Positions 45,846-53,840 of a stretch of 64,000 nucleotides of DNA are shown piece by piece. A program made the position numbers and the translations under genes. A model generated the notes under the pieces. The model saw nothing but the letters and a program-made list of their open reading frames with translations, did not search any database and was not told where the DNA came from. Every line of letters starts with the position of its first letter. The stretch's first letter is position 1. The DNA is from Oceanicaulis sp. HLUCCA04 (GTDB lineage: Bacteria; Pseudomonadota; Alphaproteobacteria; Caulobacterales; Maricaulaceae): positions 62,001 through 126,000 of the forward strand of contig LJSH01000001.1 in the NCBI GenBank assembly GCA_001314625.1, written 5' to 3'.

Positions 45846-47185
45846 TGAGCGCCATTGAGGCCAATTTCGACGGGCTGGTCGGCCCGACCCATAATTATGC
45901 CGGTCTGGCTGAAGGTAATCTCGCCAGCGCCAAAAACGCCGGCAACACCGCTGCGCCGCGCGCCGGTGTGCTCGAAGGGCTGGCCAAGGCCAAGCGCCTG
46001 GCCGATGCCGGGCTGGTGCAGGGCTTCCTGCCGCCCCATGAGCGGCCCTTCATTCCCGGCCTGCGCGCGCTCGGCTTTACCGGCATTGACCGGCAGGTCT
46101 GGGAGGCTGCCTTCCGCCGCGCGCCGGTACTGGCAAAGAATATGGCCTCGGCCAGCGCGATGTGGGCAGCGAATGCGGCCATGGTCTCGCCCGGCGCCGA
46201 TACGGCAGACGGCCGGGTGCATTTCAGCGCGGCGAACCTGCTCTCCACCTTGCACCGCTCCATCGAAGGCCCGCAGACGGCGCGCGCCCTTCGGGCGATT
46301 TTCCCCGGCGCCAGCCATTTCGCGGTCCACGACCCCTTGCCCATGCAGGCCGGTTTTGCCGATGAGGGCGCGGCCAATCATGTGCGCCTGTGCGCCGAGC
46401 ACGGCGCGCCGGGGGTGGAAATCCTGGTCTATGGCCGCGATGCGTTTGAAAGCTGGCAGGCGCGCTTTCCCGCCCGCCAGACGAAACAGGCCTGCGAGGC
46501 GATTGCCCGCCGACATGGTCTCGATCCTGAACGCACCGTGATCGCGCGCCAGTCGCGCGCCGCCATCGAGGCTGGCGCCTTCCACAATGATGTGGTGTGC
46601 GTGGGCAATGGGCCGGTGCTCTTCTTTCACGAGCTGGCGTTTGAAGACACCGAAGACACGCTGGACGCCATCCGCGCGGCGGCCAAGGGCCTGTTTGATC
46701 CGGTCTTTTTCGAGGTGGCGCAGGCGGACGTGCCCATCGGCGATGCCATCACCAGCTATATCTTCAACTCCCAGCTTCTCGACTGGCCGGGCGAGGACCG
46801 TATGGTCCTGCTCGCCCCGAAGGAGACCGAAGAAACCCCGTCAACGCGCGCCTTTTGTGAAGCCATGGTAGCCGGTAACGGACCTATCGGCCGGGTGGAC
46901 TATGCCGATGTGCGCCAGTCCATGCGAAACGGCGGCGGGCCGGCCTGCCTGCGCCTGCGCGTGGTGCTGACCCCGGTCGAGCTCAAAGCCGTCAATCCGG
47001 GTGTGATGCTCGATGACCGGCTGTTCGGCGCGCTGACGGGCTGGGCGCAGACCCATTACCGCGAGAGCCTGAAGCCTGCCGATCTGGCTGATCCGGCCCT
47101 GATCACCGAAAGCCGCGCCGCGCTTGATGCGCTCACACAGATCCTCAATCTGGGCGGTGACTTCTACGATTTCCAACGGGCCTGA
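45845..47185 (+). CDS. astB: N-succinylarginine dihydrolase
   Basis: A 446-residue amidinotransferase-fold enzyme that hydrolyses succinylarginine to succinylornithine, ammonia and CO2. ANFDGLVGPTHNYAGLAEGNLASAKN, the ANLLSTLHRSIEG segment, FHNDVVCVGNGPVLFFHE and NGGGPACLRLRVVLT (catalytic cysteine region) are family hallmarks. Its ATG shares a base with the astD stop. Last gene of the ast operon, followed within about 25 bases by a terminator. Confidence 0.95.
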   Translation: MSAIEANFDGLVGPTHNYAGLAEGNLASAKNAGNTAAPRAGVLEGLAKAKRLADAGLVQGFLPPHERPFIPGLRALGFTGIDRQVWEAAFRRAPVLAKNMASASAMWAANAAMVSPGADTADGRVHFSAANLLSTLHRSIEGPQTARALRAIFPGASHFAVHDPLPMQAGFADEGAANHVRLCAEHGAPGVEILVYGRDAFESWQARFPARQTKQACEAIARRHGLDPERTVIARQSRAAIEAGAFHNDVVCVGNGPVLFFHELAFEDTEDTLDAIRAAAKGLFDPVFFEVAQADVPIGDAITSYIFNSQLLDWPGEDRMVLLAPKETEETPSTRAFCEAMVAGNGPIGRVDYADVRQSMRNGGGPACLRLRVVLTPVELKAVNPGVMLDDRLFGALTGWAQTHYRESLKPADLADPALITESRAALDALTQILNLGGDFYDFQRA

Positions 47186-47209
47186 CCGGGCGGCGCGAGG
47201 GCGTGCCTG

Positions 47210-47251
47210 GCAAGGATATCGCCCGGTTTGGCCGATAATCCTTGCGTTTTT
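47210..47251 (+). terminator. Rho-independent terminator after ast operon
   Basis: GCAAGGAT-ATCG pairs with CGAT-A-ATCCTTGC (one bulged A) and is followed by GTTTTTG. It separates the ast operon from the membrane-protein operon that starts at 47314. Confidence 0.85.
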
Positions 47252-47313
47252 GATCCTGCATGGAGGAAGCTCGGCACGCAGGCCGCGTTCTGGCCGCCGC
47301 TTCGGTATGCTCC

Positions 47314-48036
47314 ATGATCCTCGCCCGCCTCTCCCGCGCCATCCGGACACAGAACTGGTTCGCGGTTGTGCTCGAATTCATCATTGTCATCGCCGGCGTG
47401 GTGATCGGTTTCCAGATCACGGCGTGGAATGCGGGCCGGTCGGACCGGGCCGAGGAAAGCCGGTACCTTTTGCAGGTCGGCGCGGACCTCGCCCATGATT
47501 TGAGCCGGGTAGACCATTTTCTGGAGCTCTACGCCTCGCAGACCGAAGCGGCGCAGCGGGTGATCGGCTATCACGAAGCCCAGGGCGACGTGGACCTGGC
47601 GGCCTATTACGGCGACGTGATCGCGGTCCTGTATTTTGAGGAGCATGTCCCGCGGTACGGATCGCTCGACGCGCTTCTGGGCTCGGGAGACGTGGGCCTT
47701 CTCAGAGACGAGCGTATCGTCACCCAACTGCTTGAAATCAGTCTGCGCTACGAAGAGATCGCCAAGCTCCAGGCGCATAAATATGACGATGTGCGCGAGT
47801 TCCTCTACGCCACCTATGGCGACACTCTGGACTACGCCGCCGGGATCGATGCCTGGCTGGGCGATCCGCCCCCGGTGCTGGCGCCGGAAGTGGTCGAGCA
47901 GTCGCGCGGCGATCTGCGGATCAAGAACGGCCTCACCGTGGTGATCTTCAACAACAATCTGCTGGTCGAGAAGCTGCAGGCGATCCGCGCGATGATCGTC
48001 GAGGCGCAAGGCTTTGTCGCAGAGGGGCGGTCATGA
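47314..48036 (+). CDS. Single-pass membrane protein, QNWFAV family, copy 1
   Basis: A 240-residue protein of unknown function. The start at 47314 (MILARLSRAIRTQNWFAVVLEFIIVIAGVVIGFQITAWNAGR) is chosen because the two paralogues downstream begin the same way. A positively charged N-terminus is followed by one transmembrane helix (about 16-36), so the helical C-terminal 200 residues (LLQVGADLAHDLSRVDHFLELYASQTEAAQRVIGY) should be periplasmic. The layout resembles single-pass proteins listed as DUF6090 or hypothetical. First gene of a four-gene operon. Confidence 0.78.
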   Translation: MILARLSRAIRTQNWFAVVLEFIIVIAGVVIGFQITAWNAGRSDRAEESRYLLQVGADLAHDLSRVDHFLELYASQTEAAQRVIGYHEAQGDVDLAAYYGDVIAVLYFEEHVPRYGSLDALLGSGDVGLLRDERIVTQLLEISLRYEEIAKLQAHKYDDVREFLYATYGDTLDYAAGIDAWLGDPPPVLAPEVVEQSRGDLRIKNGLTVVIFNNNLLVEKLQAIRAMIVEAQGFVAEGRS

Positions 48037-48097
48037 GCCCGGCCCGTATTTTTCATGCGGCGCACGGCCGGATCCCGCCTGAACCCGGAGTGGGCCG

Positions 48098-48646
48098 ATG
48101 ACCCTTGAATCGATCTATTATGTCGGTCAGACGATCGCTGTATTCGCCATTCTGATTTCACTGATCGCCCTCTGGGTCCAGCGCCGGCAGACCTACAGCG
48201 TGGAGAAATCAAACGCGCAGCGCCAGCTGCTGGACGGCTGCCGGTCCTTCTTCTGGAGCCTGAGCCATGACCGGGCGCTGTTTGAGGACGTTCGCTTCTG
48301 TCTCCACCGATACGGCGAGGCGGACGATTTTCAAAAGCAGCGCTTTTCAGGCTGGGCGTTCGACATCCTGATGATGACCGAGCAGGTCTTCTATCAACAC
48401 CGCGAAAAGCTCATCAACGAAGCGCAATTCAATGGCTTCACCACCGGCATGATCATGGTGATCAACACGCCCGGCGGCCGGGTGTGGTGGGAAGAAGCCC
48501 GGCAGCTGGTCAGCGCGGACTTCTCCAGGTTTCTCCACGAACGATACCAGCGGGACGGTGCGAGCGTGCCCCGCTGGGACGAGATTCAATCCCAATTGCG
48601 GCTGCCGGCCGGTCAGGAAATAAGGATTGAGGGACCCACCCCATGA
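48098..48646 (+). CDS. Small membrane protein within the QNWFAV operon
   Basis: A 182-residue protein not sharing the QNWFAV signature. An N-terminal helix (YYVGQTIAVFAILISLIALWVQ, about residues 7-28) anchors a soluble, mainly helical part (QRQLLDGCRSFFWSLSHDRALFEDVRFCLHRYGEADDFQKQRFSGWAFDILMMTEQVFYQHREKLI, then GGRVWWEEARQLVSADFSRFLHERY). It has an aromatic- and charge-rich composition. Its stop overlaps the ATG of the next gene (ATGA), so it is translationally coupled to paralogue 2. Function unknown. Confidence 0.72.
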   Translation: MTLESIYYVGQTIAVFAILISLIALWVQRRQTYSVEKSNAQRQLLDGCRSFFWSLSHDRALFEDVRFCLHRYGEADDFQKQRFSGWAFDILMMTEQVFYQHREKLINEAQFNGFTTGMIMVINTPGGRVWWEEARQLVSADFSRFLHERYQRDGASVPRWDEIQSQLRLPAGQEIRIEGPTP

Positions 48647-49410
48647 TCCTTCGCCGTCTGACAAAACACGTCAAAGACCAGAACTGGTTCGCCGTGGGGC
48701 TGGATTTCCTGATCGTGGTGCTAGGCGTTTTCATCGGTCTGCAGGTTCAGCAATGGGCCGGCGAACGTGAGCGCAGGGCCACGGAGAGCGCTTATACTGC
48801 TCGTCTCCATGAAGAAGTCGTGGAACTACAGGCGCTCCGCAGGCCGATCATCGACTATCGCAAGCGCTGGAGCGCTGGTCTCGAGACCCTTACAGCCGGA
48901 CTTTACGGCGAAACGGATCGAGCGATCACGTCCGAGGAATGTCTGAGCGTTGCGCTCGCTTCAGTCGTGACGAATCCGACAGACGACCTCGCCACCCTCA
49001 TAGAATTGCAGGAAAGTGGCGGCCTCTCACGGATCCGGGATCAAGAGGTGCTCGCAGCCCTGCGCGGCTTGCTTCTGACCCGCGCGCGCGCGCGGGATTC
49101 CCGCGAGGGGGTCGCCGTTTCGGTACGAGATGTGTTCGACCGGTATCCAGCCCTGATTAGAATAAGGCCCGTTGATCGTTCGCGGTTGACGGACCCGCAT
49201 GGGCAGCCGGACTCGGATGCGTTTCCGAACTTCGAATGCGACGGCGCGGCAATGCGGACTGACAGGGCCTTTCTCAACGATCTGGAATGGACGCGCCTGG
49301 TCCTCGGCCAGCACCTGGAAGACAATGCCATCGTTGACCGAAGCCTCGCAAATCTCCACAGAGTCCTCGACGAGACGCTCGGCCTCTCTCACGAAGCGAG
49401 CACGCCATGA
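48643..49410 (+). CDS. Single-pass membrane protein, QNWFAV family, copy 2
   Basis: A 255-residue paralogue opening MILRRLTKHVKDQNWFAVGLDFLIVVLGVFIGLQVQQWAGER, then a helical region EEVVELQALRRPIIDYRKRWSAGLETL and a segment TLIELQESGGLSRIRDQEVLAALRGLLLTRARARDSREG. The latter corresponds to the DALLGSGDVGLLRDERIVTQLLEI segment of copy 1, so similarity extends beyond the membrane helix. Coupled to both neighbours by ATGA overlaps. No catalytic motif is visible. Confidence 0.76.
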   Translation: MILRRLTKHVKDQNWFAVGLDFLIVVLGVFIGLQVQQWAGERERRATESAYTARLHEEVVELQALRRPIIDYRKRWSAGLETLTAGLYGETDRAITSEECLSVALASVVTNPTDDLATLIELQESGGLSRIRDQEVLAALRGLLLTRARARDSREGVAVSVRDVFDRYPALIRIRPVDRSRLTDPHGQPDSDAFPNFECDGAAMRTDRAFLNDLEWTRLVLGQHLEDNAIVDRSLANLHRVLDETLGLSHEASTP

Positions 49411-50113
49411 TCCTCGACAATCTCACCCGCGCCTTCAAAAGCCAGAACTGGTTCGCCGTGGTCCTCGAATTCATCATCGTCATCGCAGGCGTGGTGATCG
49501 GTTTCCAGATCACGGCGTGGAATGCGACGCGCAACGCAGTCGTGCTTGAGCAGACCTATCTGGAAAGGCTGCATGACGACATGGTGCGCTCGCGATCCGT
49601 GCTCGAAAGCGAAATCAGCCGTTCAAGGGAATGGCATGCGGATGGAGACGCGATACGGGTCGCCCTGTTGACCGGTGATCGCGAGGCCGCCGGCACGGGA
49701 CGCCAGCTCAATGCCCGACCCGTCTGGTCGTCGGCTCGCCGCAAATGGGCACGCTGAACGAGCTGATCAGCGGCGGCCAGATGAATCTGATCCGCGATCC
49801 CGATCTGCGCCGGCGCATCGCGCAGACGGACGCCGCGCTGCGCAGCTATGCCGAGTACATCTCGCTGATGAGCAATAATGCTCCCCCCTTCGGATACGCC
49901 ATCCAGACCCGTCTGCAGACAGCGCCGGACGACCCCGAAAACGTGACGTATGACTTTGAAGCGCTCGCCGAAGACGAAGAATTCCTCAATGCGCTCGGCC
50001 ACATGCTGCGTCTGAGTTTGGTCAATCGCTACTGGCTCGAGGGCATGCTGGCCGAAGTGAATGAGCTGGAAACCGCCCTTGCCGAAGCGCTGGATATCGA
50101 GGCCACGCCATAA
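49407..50113 (+). pseudogene. QNWFAV family copy 3, frameshifted
   Basis: Frame 1 from 49407 reads MILDNLTRAFKSQNWFAVVLEFIIVIAGVVIGFQITAWNATR and continues to LLTGDREAAGTGRQ before running into an out-of-family tail and a stop at 49757. The family sequence continues in another frame as RLVVGSPQMGTLNELISGGQMNLIRDPDLRRRIAQ to the stop at 50113. The total of 707 bases is one short of a multiple of three, so a one-base loss between about 49690 and 49725 is the simplest explanation. No slippery heptamer is seen there. It could be a true pseudogene or an assembly error. Confidence 0.75.
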
Positions 50114-50227
50114 TCCTCGCCTGCTTTGCGGCTCAGCGCCTGTCCTTGTTTCCAGCGATTCAATATTTGCGTTGACAGGGGGCACCTCAGAGGCCCCAAT
50201 CTTCACTGGGTAAGGCGGGGGCGGAAT

Positions 50228-50869
50228 GTGAATCCGTCACAACGCGGGGAGCGCTTTTTCTTTGTCTACAGCCTGGTGCTGTTTGGCATTGTCGCGGTTT
50301 TCTTTCCGCTCCATGCGCTGGTGAATGCCGATTATCTGCCGCCGATACGGCCAGTATTGCATATTCATGCGGTACTGACCGGAAGCTGGTTTGCCCTGAT
50401 CGTGCTGCAGACCTGGCTGATCGGGCAGGGACGTACGGGCCTCCACAAGGCACTGGGCGCGTCCAGTATTGTGCTGGTTCTGGCCATGCTGCCAACGGGC
50501 GTCTGGGTCTCGTATGAGAACTTTCAGCGCACCGGCGCAGCGCAGATTTTCTACAGTAATTGTGTCAACGTGACGTTCTTCGCGCTCTACTACGCGATGG
50601 CGCTGAACTGGCGCAAAACCGCCGCGCTGCACAAGCGTTTCATGATGTTGGCTAGCCTGTCGATCATGTTCCCGGCACTGGCGCGCGTGGGCTATGTGTT
50701 TGATCTCAATCCGTTTGCAGTCCTGCCCATGTAGCTGATCCTGCTGTTTGCCTTGCCGGTTTATGACATTGTCCGTGAACGGAAGATAAAGACCGCAAGC
50801 GCTGTCGGGCTGGGCCTGACACTGGTTTATATCGGTATCTTACTTGTCATCGGACCGCCGCCGGAGTGA
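50228..50869 (+). pseudogene. Multi-pass membrane protein interrupted by in-frame TAG
   Basis: From GTG at 50228 (MNPSQRGERFFFVYSLVLFG) the frame encodes several hydrophobic helices with histidines at helix edges (VLHIHAVLTGSWFALIVLQTWLIGQGRTGLHKALGASSIVLVLAMLPTGVW), suggesting a small haem- or metal-binding membrane protein, until TAG at 50732-50734. The same frame then continues LILLFALPVYDIVRERKIKTASAVGLGLTLVYIGILLVIGPPPE to TGA at 50867-50869, adding two more plausible helices. This looks like a nonsense mutation in a protein of about 213 residues. The family is not recognised with confidence. Confidence 0.65.
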
Positions 50870-51222
50870 CCCGAAGCGCGCCCTGTCCGAATACCGCCGG
50901 ATCAGTGGGCCGATACATTGAGCATGCGGGCGGGCCCGGACACGGCGAAATGCCAGACCGGTGTTGACTGCACAGCCTGCCGGAACGCCGGACCATGGCG
51001 CCCCGGTCGCGCGGGAGACCTGCGGATGTTGAAGATCGGTTGACCATTGGCGGCGCTCTGCGCCAGACGTTTCCCGCACAGGCACGCCCCGGCGTTCACC
51101 TCCCCGATCCCGGCATCTGCAAAGCCGTCTGCCGGGGCTTTCGCCCATGCGCACCGATCTTGTGCCCCGTCCCGCGCCAAACTCGCTCGCTGCGCCGCAC
51201 TCACCCCACTGCACACACCCCA
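50870..51222. other. Intergenic stretch with no supported gene
   Basis: About 350 bases between the interrupted membrane-protein gene and the his promoter. Short ORFs exist on both strands (for example minus 50902-51216), but none has a recognisable family, a good ribosome site or typical codon use. It could be decayed coding DNA. Confidence 0.5.
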
Positions 51223-51250
51223 TTGTGTTACTGCGCTAACACGCTATATG
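51223..51250 (+). promoter_or_regulatory. his operon promoter with overlapping inverted repeat
   Basis: GTGTTA-CTGCGC-TAACAC (51225-51242) is a perfect 6+6 inverted repeat. It lies across a plausible sigma-70 promoter: TTGTGT at 51223-51228 and TATATG at 51245-51250, 16 bases apart. The regulator gene begins 86 bases later. This is a good candidate for the autoregulatory site of the TrpR-like protein. Confidence 0.65.
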
Positions 51251-51335
51251 GATGACACAACGCAGCGTCACGACACCAAATGGGCCGGCGCCCTGGCGGG
51301 CGGGGCCTGGGCGGACAGGATGGAGGAGGGCGGTG

Positions 51336-51641
51336 ATGCGCCTTGACAGAGCAGCGAAGACCCGTGATTTCAACGCTTTGTGCGAGGCCTTGCTGGCTGC
51401 CCGCACGCAAGGCGAGATGGCGCGCTTCCTCACAGACCTGACCACGCCGGGTGAGCGCGAGGCACTGGCCGAGCGCTGGCGGGTGGCCCAGCTTCTCGAA
51501 GCGGGCAAATCCTATCGCGAGATCAGCGCCGAGACCGGCGTTTCCACCACCACGGTCACGCGCGTGGCGCGCTTTCTCGCGCAGGAGCCCCATCAGGGCT
51601 ACCGCCTGATCCTTGACCGCCTGAAGGAGACAGCACAATGA
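51336..51641 (+). CDS. YerC/YecD family TrpR-like regulator
   Basis: A 101-residue protein whose C-terminal two thirds form a TrpR-like helix-turn-helix: ALCEALLAARTQGEMARFLTDLTTPGEREALAERWRVAQLLEAGKSYREISAETGVSTTTVTRVARFL. The start at 51336 follows GGAGGAGGGCGGTG. YerC-like proteins have been predicted to regulate histidine genes in other bacteria (the HisR name is used in comparative work on Gram-positives). Here the gene is first in the his operon and its stop overlaps hisG (ATGA), which strongly suggests histidine-responsive repression. Confidence 0.87.
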   Translation: MRLDRAAKTRDFNALCEALLAARTQGEMARFLTDLTTPGEREALAERWRVAQLLEAGKSYREISAETGVSTTTVTRVARFLAQEPHQGYRLILDRLKETAQ

Positions 51642-52522
51642 GCGCGAACCGTCTCACCCTTGCCATGCAGAAAAAAGGCCGGCTCGCCGAAGGCGGGTTG
51701 GACCTTCTCAAACGCGCAGGCGTGAAGCTCGCCTATGCGCGTGACGAGCTGATGCGCCGCGCGGAAAACCTGCCGCTCGACCTGATGCTGATCCGCGATG
51801 ACGATATCCCCAGCTTCGTCGCCTCAGGCGCGTGCGGGTGCGGTATTGTCGGCGAGAATGTGCTGGCCGAGGCCGCCGCGCGTTCGCCGCGCGTGGCGGG
51901 GCTGGAAATCGTCCAGCGTCTGGCCTTTGCCCGATGCACGCTCAAACTTGCTGCGCCGGTGGACGGGCCGGTGAAGACGGTCGCTGACCTTGAGGGCCGT
52001 GCCATCGCCACCTCCTATCCGGCGCTGACAGCGAAATTCCTCAAAGAGCGCGGCATAACGGCCGAGATCGTCGAGATGGGCGGCTCGGTGGAGGTCGCTC
52101 CGCGTATGAATATCGCCGATGCGATCTGCGATCTGGTCTCTACCGGCGCGACTCTGGAGGCCAATGGGCTGACCGCCTTCGAGACCGTGCTGGAAAGCGA
52201 GGCGGTGCTGATCGCCAACCCGGATGCGCTCAATGGCTCAGGCGCGACGCTGGACCTGCTGGTGGAGCGCTTCAAGGGCGTCATCGCGTCTCGCCAGACC
52301 AAATATATCCTTCTGAATGCCCCCAAGGACCGGCTGGACGAGATCCGCGCCGTGCTGCCGGGCGCCGATTCGCCGACCGTGGCAGCGGTGGTAGGCCGTG
52401 ATGATGTGGTCGCCATCCATGCGGTGTGCACCGAGGAGGTGTTCTGGTCGACGCTGGAGAAGCTCAAAGCCGCAGGCGGGCGCTCCATCCTGGTTCTGCC
52501 GATCGAAAAGATGATGGCGTAA
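51638..52522 (+). CDS. hisG: ATP phosphoribosyltransferase, long form
   Basis: A 294-residue HisG, the first committed step of histidine synthesis (ATP plus PRPP). LTLAMQKKGRLAEGGLDLLKRAG and DIPSFVASGACGCGIVGENVL are typical; ICDLVSTGATLEANGLTAFETVLES is the PRPP-binding motif. The C-terminal part (ILLNAPKDRLDEIRAVLPGADSPTVAAV and VHAVCTEEVFWSTLEKLKAAGGRSILVLPIEKMM) is the histidine-sensing domain of the long form, so no HisZ partner is needed. Confidence 0.96.
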   Translation: MSANRLTLAMQKKGRLAEGGLDLLKRAGVKLAYARDELMRRAENLPLDLMLIRDDDIPSFVASGACGCGIVGENVLAEAAARSPRVAGLEIVQRLAFARCTLKLAAPVDGPVKTVADLEGRAIATSYPALTAKFLKERGITAEIVEMGGSVEVAPRMNIADAICDLVSTGATLEANGLTAFETVLESEAVLIANPDALNGSGATLDLLVERFKGVIASRQTKYILLNAPKDRLDEIRAVLPGADSPTVAAVVGRDDVVAIHAVCTEEVFWSTLEKLKAAGGRSILVLPIEKMMA

Positions 52523-52525
52523 ACG

Positions 52526-53839
52526 ATGGCATTATTGACCCGATATGTCTGGGCGCAGCTGTCGCCCGAAGAGCGCGTGGAGCTCATGGCGCGGCCCAGT
52601 GCGGGCTCGGATGCGTTGGCGGTAGCCGCAAATATCCTGTCTGAGGTGCGCAGCGAAGGCGAGGCGGCGGTGCGCCGTTATGCGCAAGAGCTCGATGGCT
52701 ACGCGCCCGATGATTTGCGCGTCCCCGCCGCCGATCTGAAAGCCGCAGCCGATGCGCTGGACCCCGAAGACGCGAGGGCCATTCTGGCGGCCGCCGACGC
52801 CGTGCGCCGCTATCACGCCGAGCAAGGATATAAATCCTATTCGCTGGAGACCTGGCCGGGCGGCGTGGCGCAGCGGCGCGTCTCGCCGCTGGATGTGGCC
52901 GGGCTCTACGTGCCTGCGGGCACCGCGCCGCTGGTCTCAACCCTGGTCATGCTCGCTATCCCGGCCCAGATCGCGGGCGTCAGCCGGATCGCGGTTCTCA
53001 CCCCGCCCGTGAACGCCGCCGGGCCTGACCGCACCATTCTGGGCGCGGCGCATCTGCTTGGCCTTGACGAGGTGTATGCGCTTGGCGGCGCGCACGGCGT
53101 TGCCGCGCTGGGGCTCGGCGTTGCCGGCCTGCCGCGCGCTGACCGTATTTTCGGCCCCGGCAATGCCTATGTCGCTGCCGCCAAGGCGCTTCTCGCGCAG
53201 ACGCAAGGCGGCGCGGCCACCGACCTGCCGGCCGGTCCCAGCGAGGTCATCATCATCGCCGATGACGGCGCCGACCCGGACTTTGTGGCCCTTGATCTTC
53301 TCGCCCAGGCCGAACATGACCGGCTCGCGCAAGTGGTCCTCATCGCCTTCTCCGATGCCTTCATCGACAAGGTGGAAGCTGCTCTGGAAGCCCGCCTTGA
53401 TGGACTTGCGAGGCGTGACATTGCGCTTGCGGCGCTCCAGGGCTCGAAGGTATTCCTCGTGAACGACGATGCGGATGCGGTGGCGGCGGCGGACGCCTAT
53501 GCGGGCGAGCACCTCATCATCCAGACAGCCGACCCGGAAGCGCTCTGCGCCCGCATCACCCATGCCGGGTCCATATTCCTCGGTCCATGGACGCCCGAGG
53601 CGGCGGGCGATTACGCCGCCGGTCCCAACCATTCCCTGCCGACCGGCGGCGCGGCCAGGGCCTATGGCGGTGTCAGCGTCGAGATGTTCCAGAAGACGAC
53701 CAGCATCTTGCGTTTCGACGCCAGAGGCGCAGCGGCCATCGCGCCCACCGTGGAGCGGCTCGCCGCCCTCGAAGGGCTCGATGCGCACCGGCTCGCCATG
53801 GCGGCGCGCCGCGAGAAAGCGCAAGAAGGAGGGCTGTGA
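52526..53839 (+). CDS. hisD: Histidinol dehydrogenase
   Basis: A 437-residue zinc enzyme catalysing the last two oxidations to histidine. VSPLDVAGLYVPAGTAPLVSTLVMLAIPAQIAGV, VYALGGAHGVAALGLGV, DRIFGPGNAYVAAAKALL, DLPAGPSEVIIIADDGADPDFVALDLLAQAEHD and AGPNHSLPTGGAARAYGGVSVEMFQK are diagnostic. It starts 3 bases after hisG. Confidence 0.96.
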   Translation: MALLTRYVWAQLSPEERVELMARPSAGSDALAVAANILSEVRSEGEAAVRRYAQELDGYAPDDLRVPAADLKAAADALDPEDARAILAAADAVRRYHAEQGYKSYSLETWPGGVAQRRVSPLDVAGLYVPAGTAPLVSTLVMLAIPAQIAGVSRIAVLTPPVNAAGPDRTILGAAHLLGLDEVYALGGAHGVAALGLGVAGLPRADRIFGPGNAYVAAAKALLAQTQGGAATDLPAGPSEVIIIADDGADPDFVALDLLAQAEHDRLAQVVLIAFSDAFIDKVEAALEARLDGLARRDIALAALQGSKVFLVNDDADAVAAADAYAGEHLIIQTADPEALCARITHAGSIFLGPWTPEAAGDYAAGPNHSLPTGGAARAYGGVSVEMFQKTTSILRFDARGAAAIAPTVERLAALEGLDAHRLAMAARREKAQEGGL

Positions 53840-53840
53840 C

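Noticed and set aside
49680-49757. Programmed ribosomal frameshifting in the third QNWFAV gene
   Set aside because: No X-XXY-YYZ slippery heptamer in the right frame; a base deletion is simpler.
50840-51223. Minus-strand gene of 127 residues before the his operon
   Set aside because: Low-complexity Arg/Gly composition, no ribosome site or family, and overlaps two other weak ORFs.
51250-51335. Histidine attenuator leader
   Set aside because: No short reading frame with a histidine run and no terminator/antiterminator pair between promoter and first gene.
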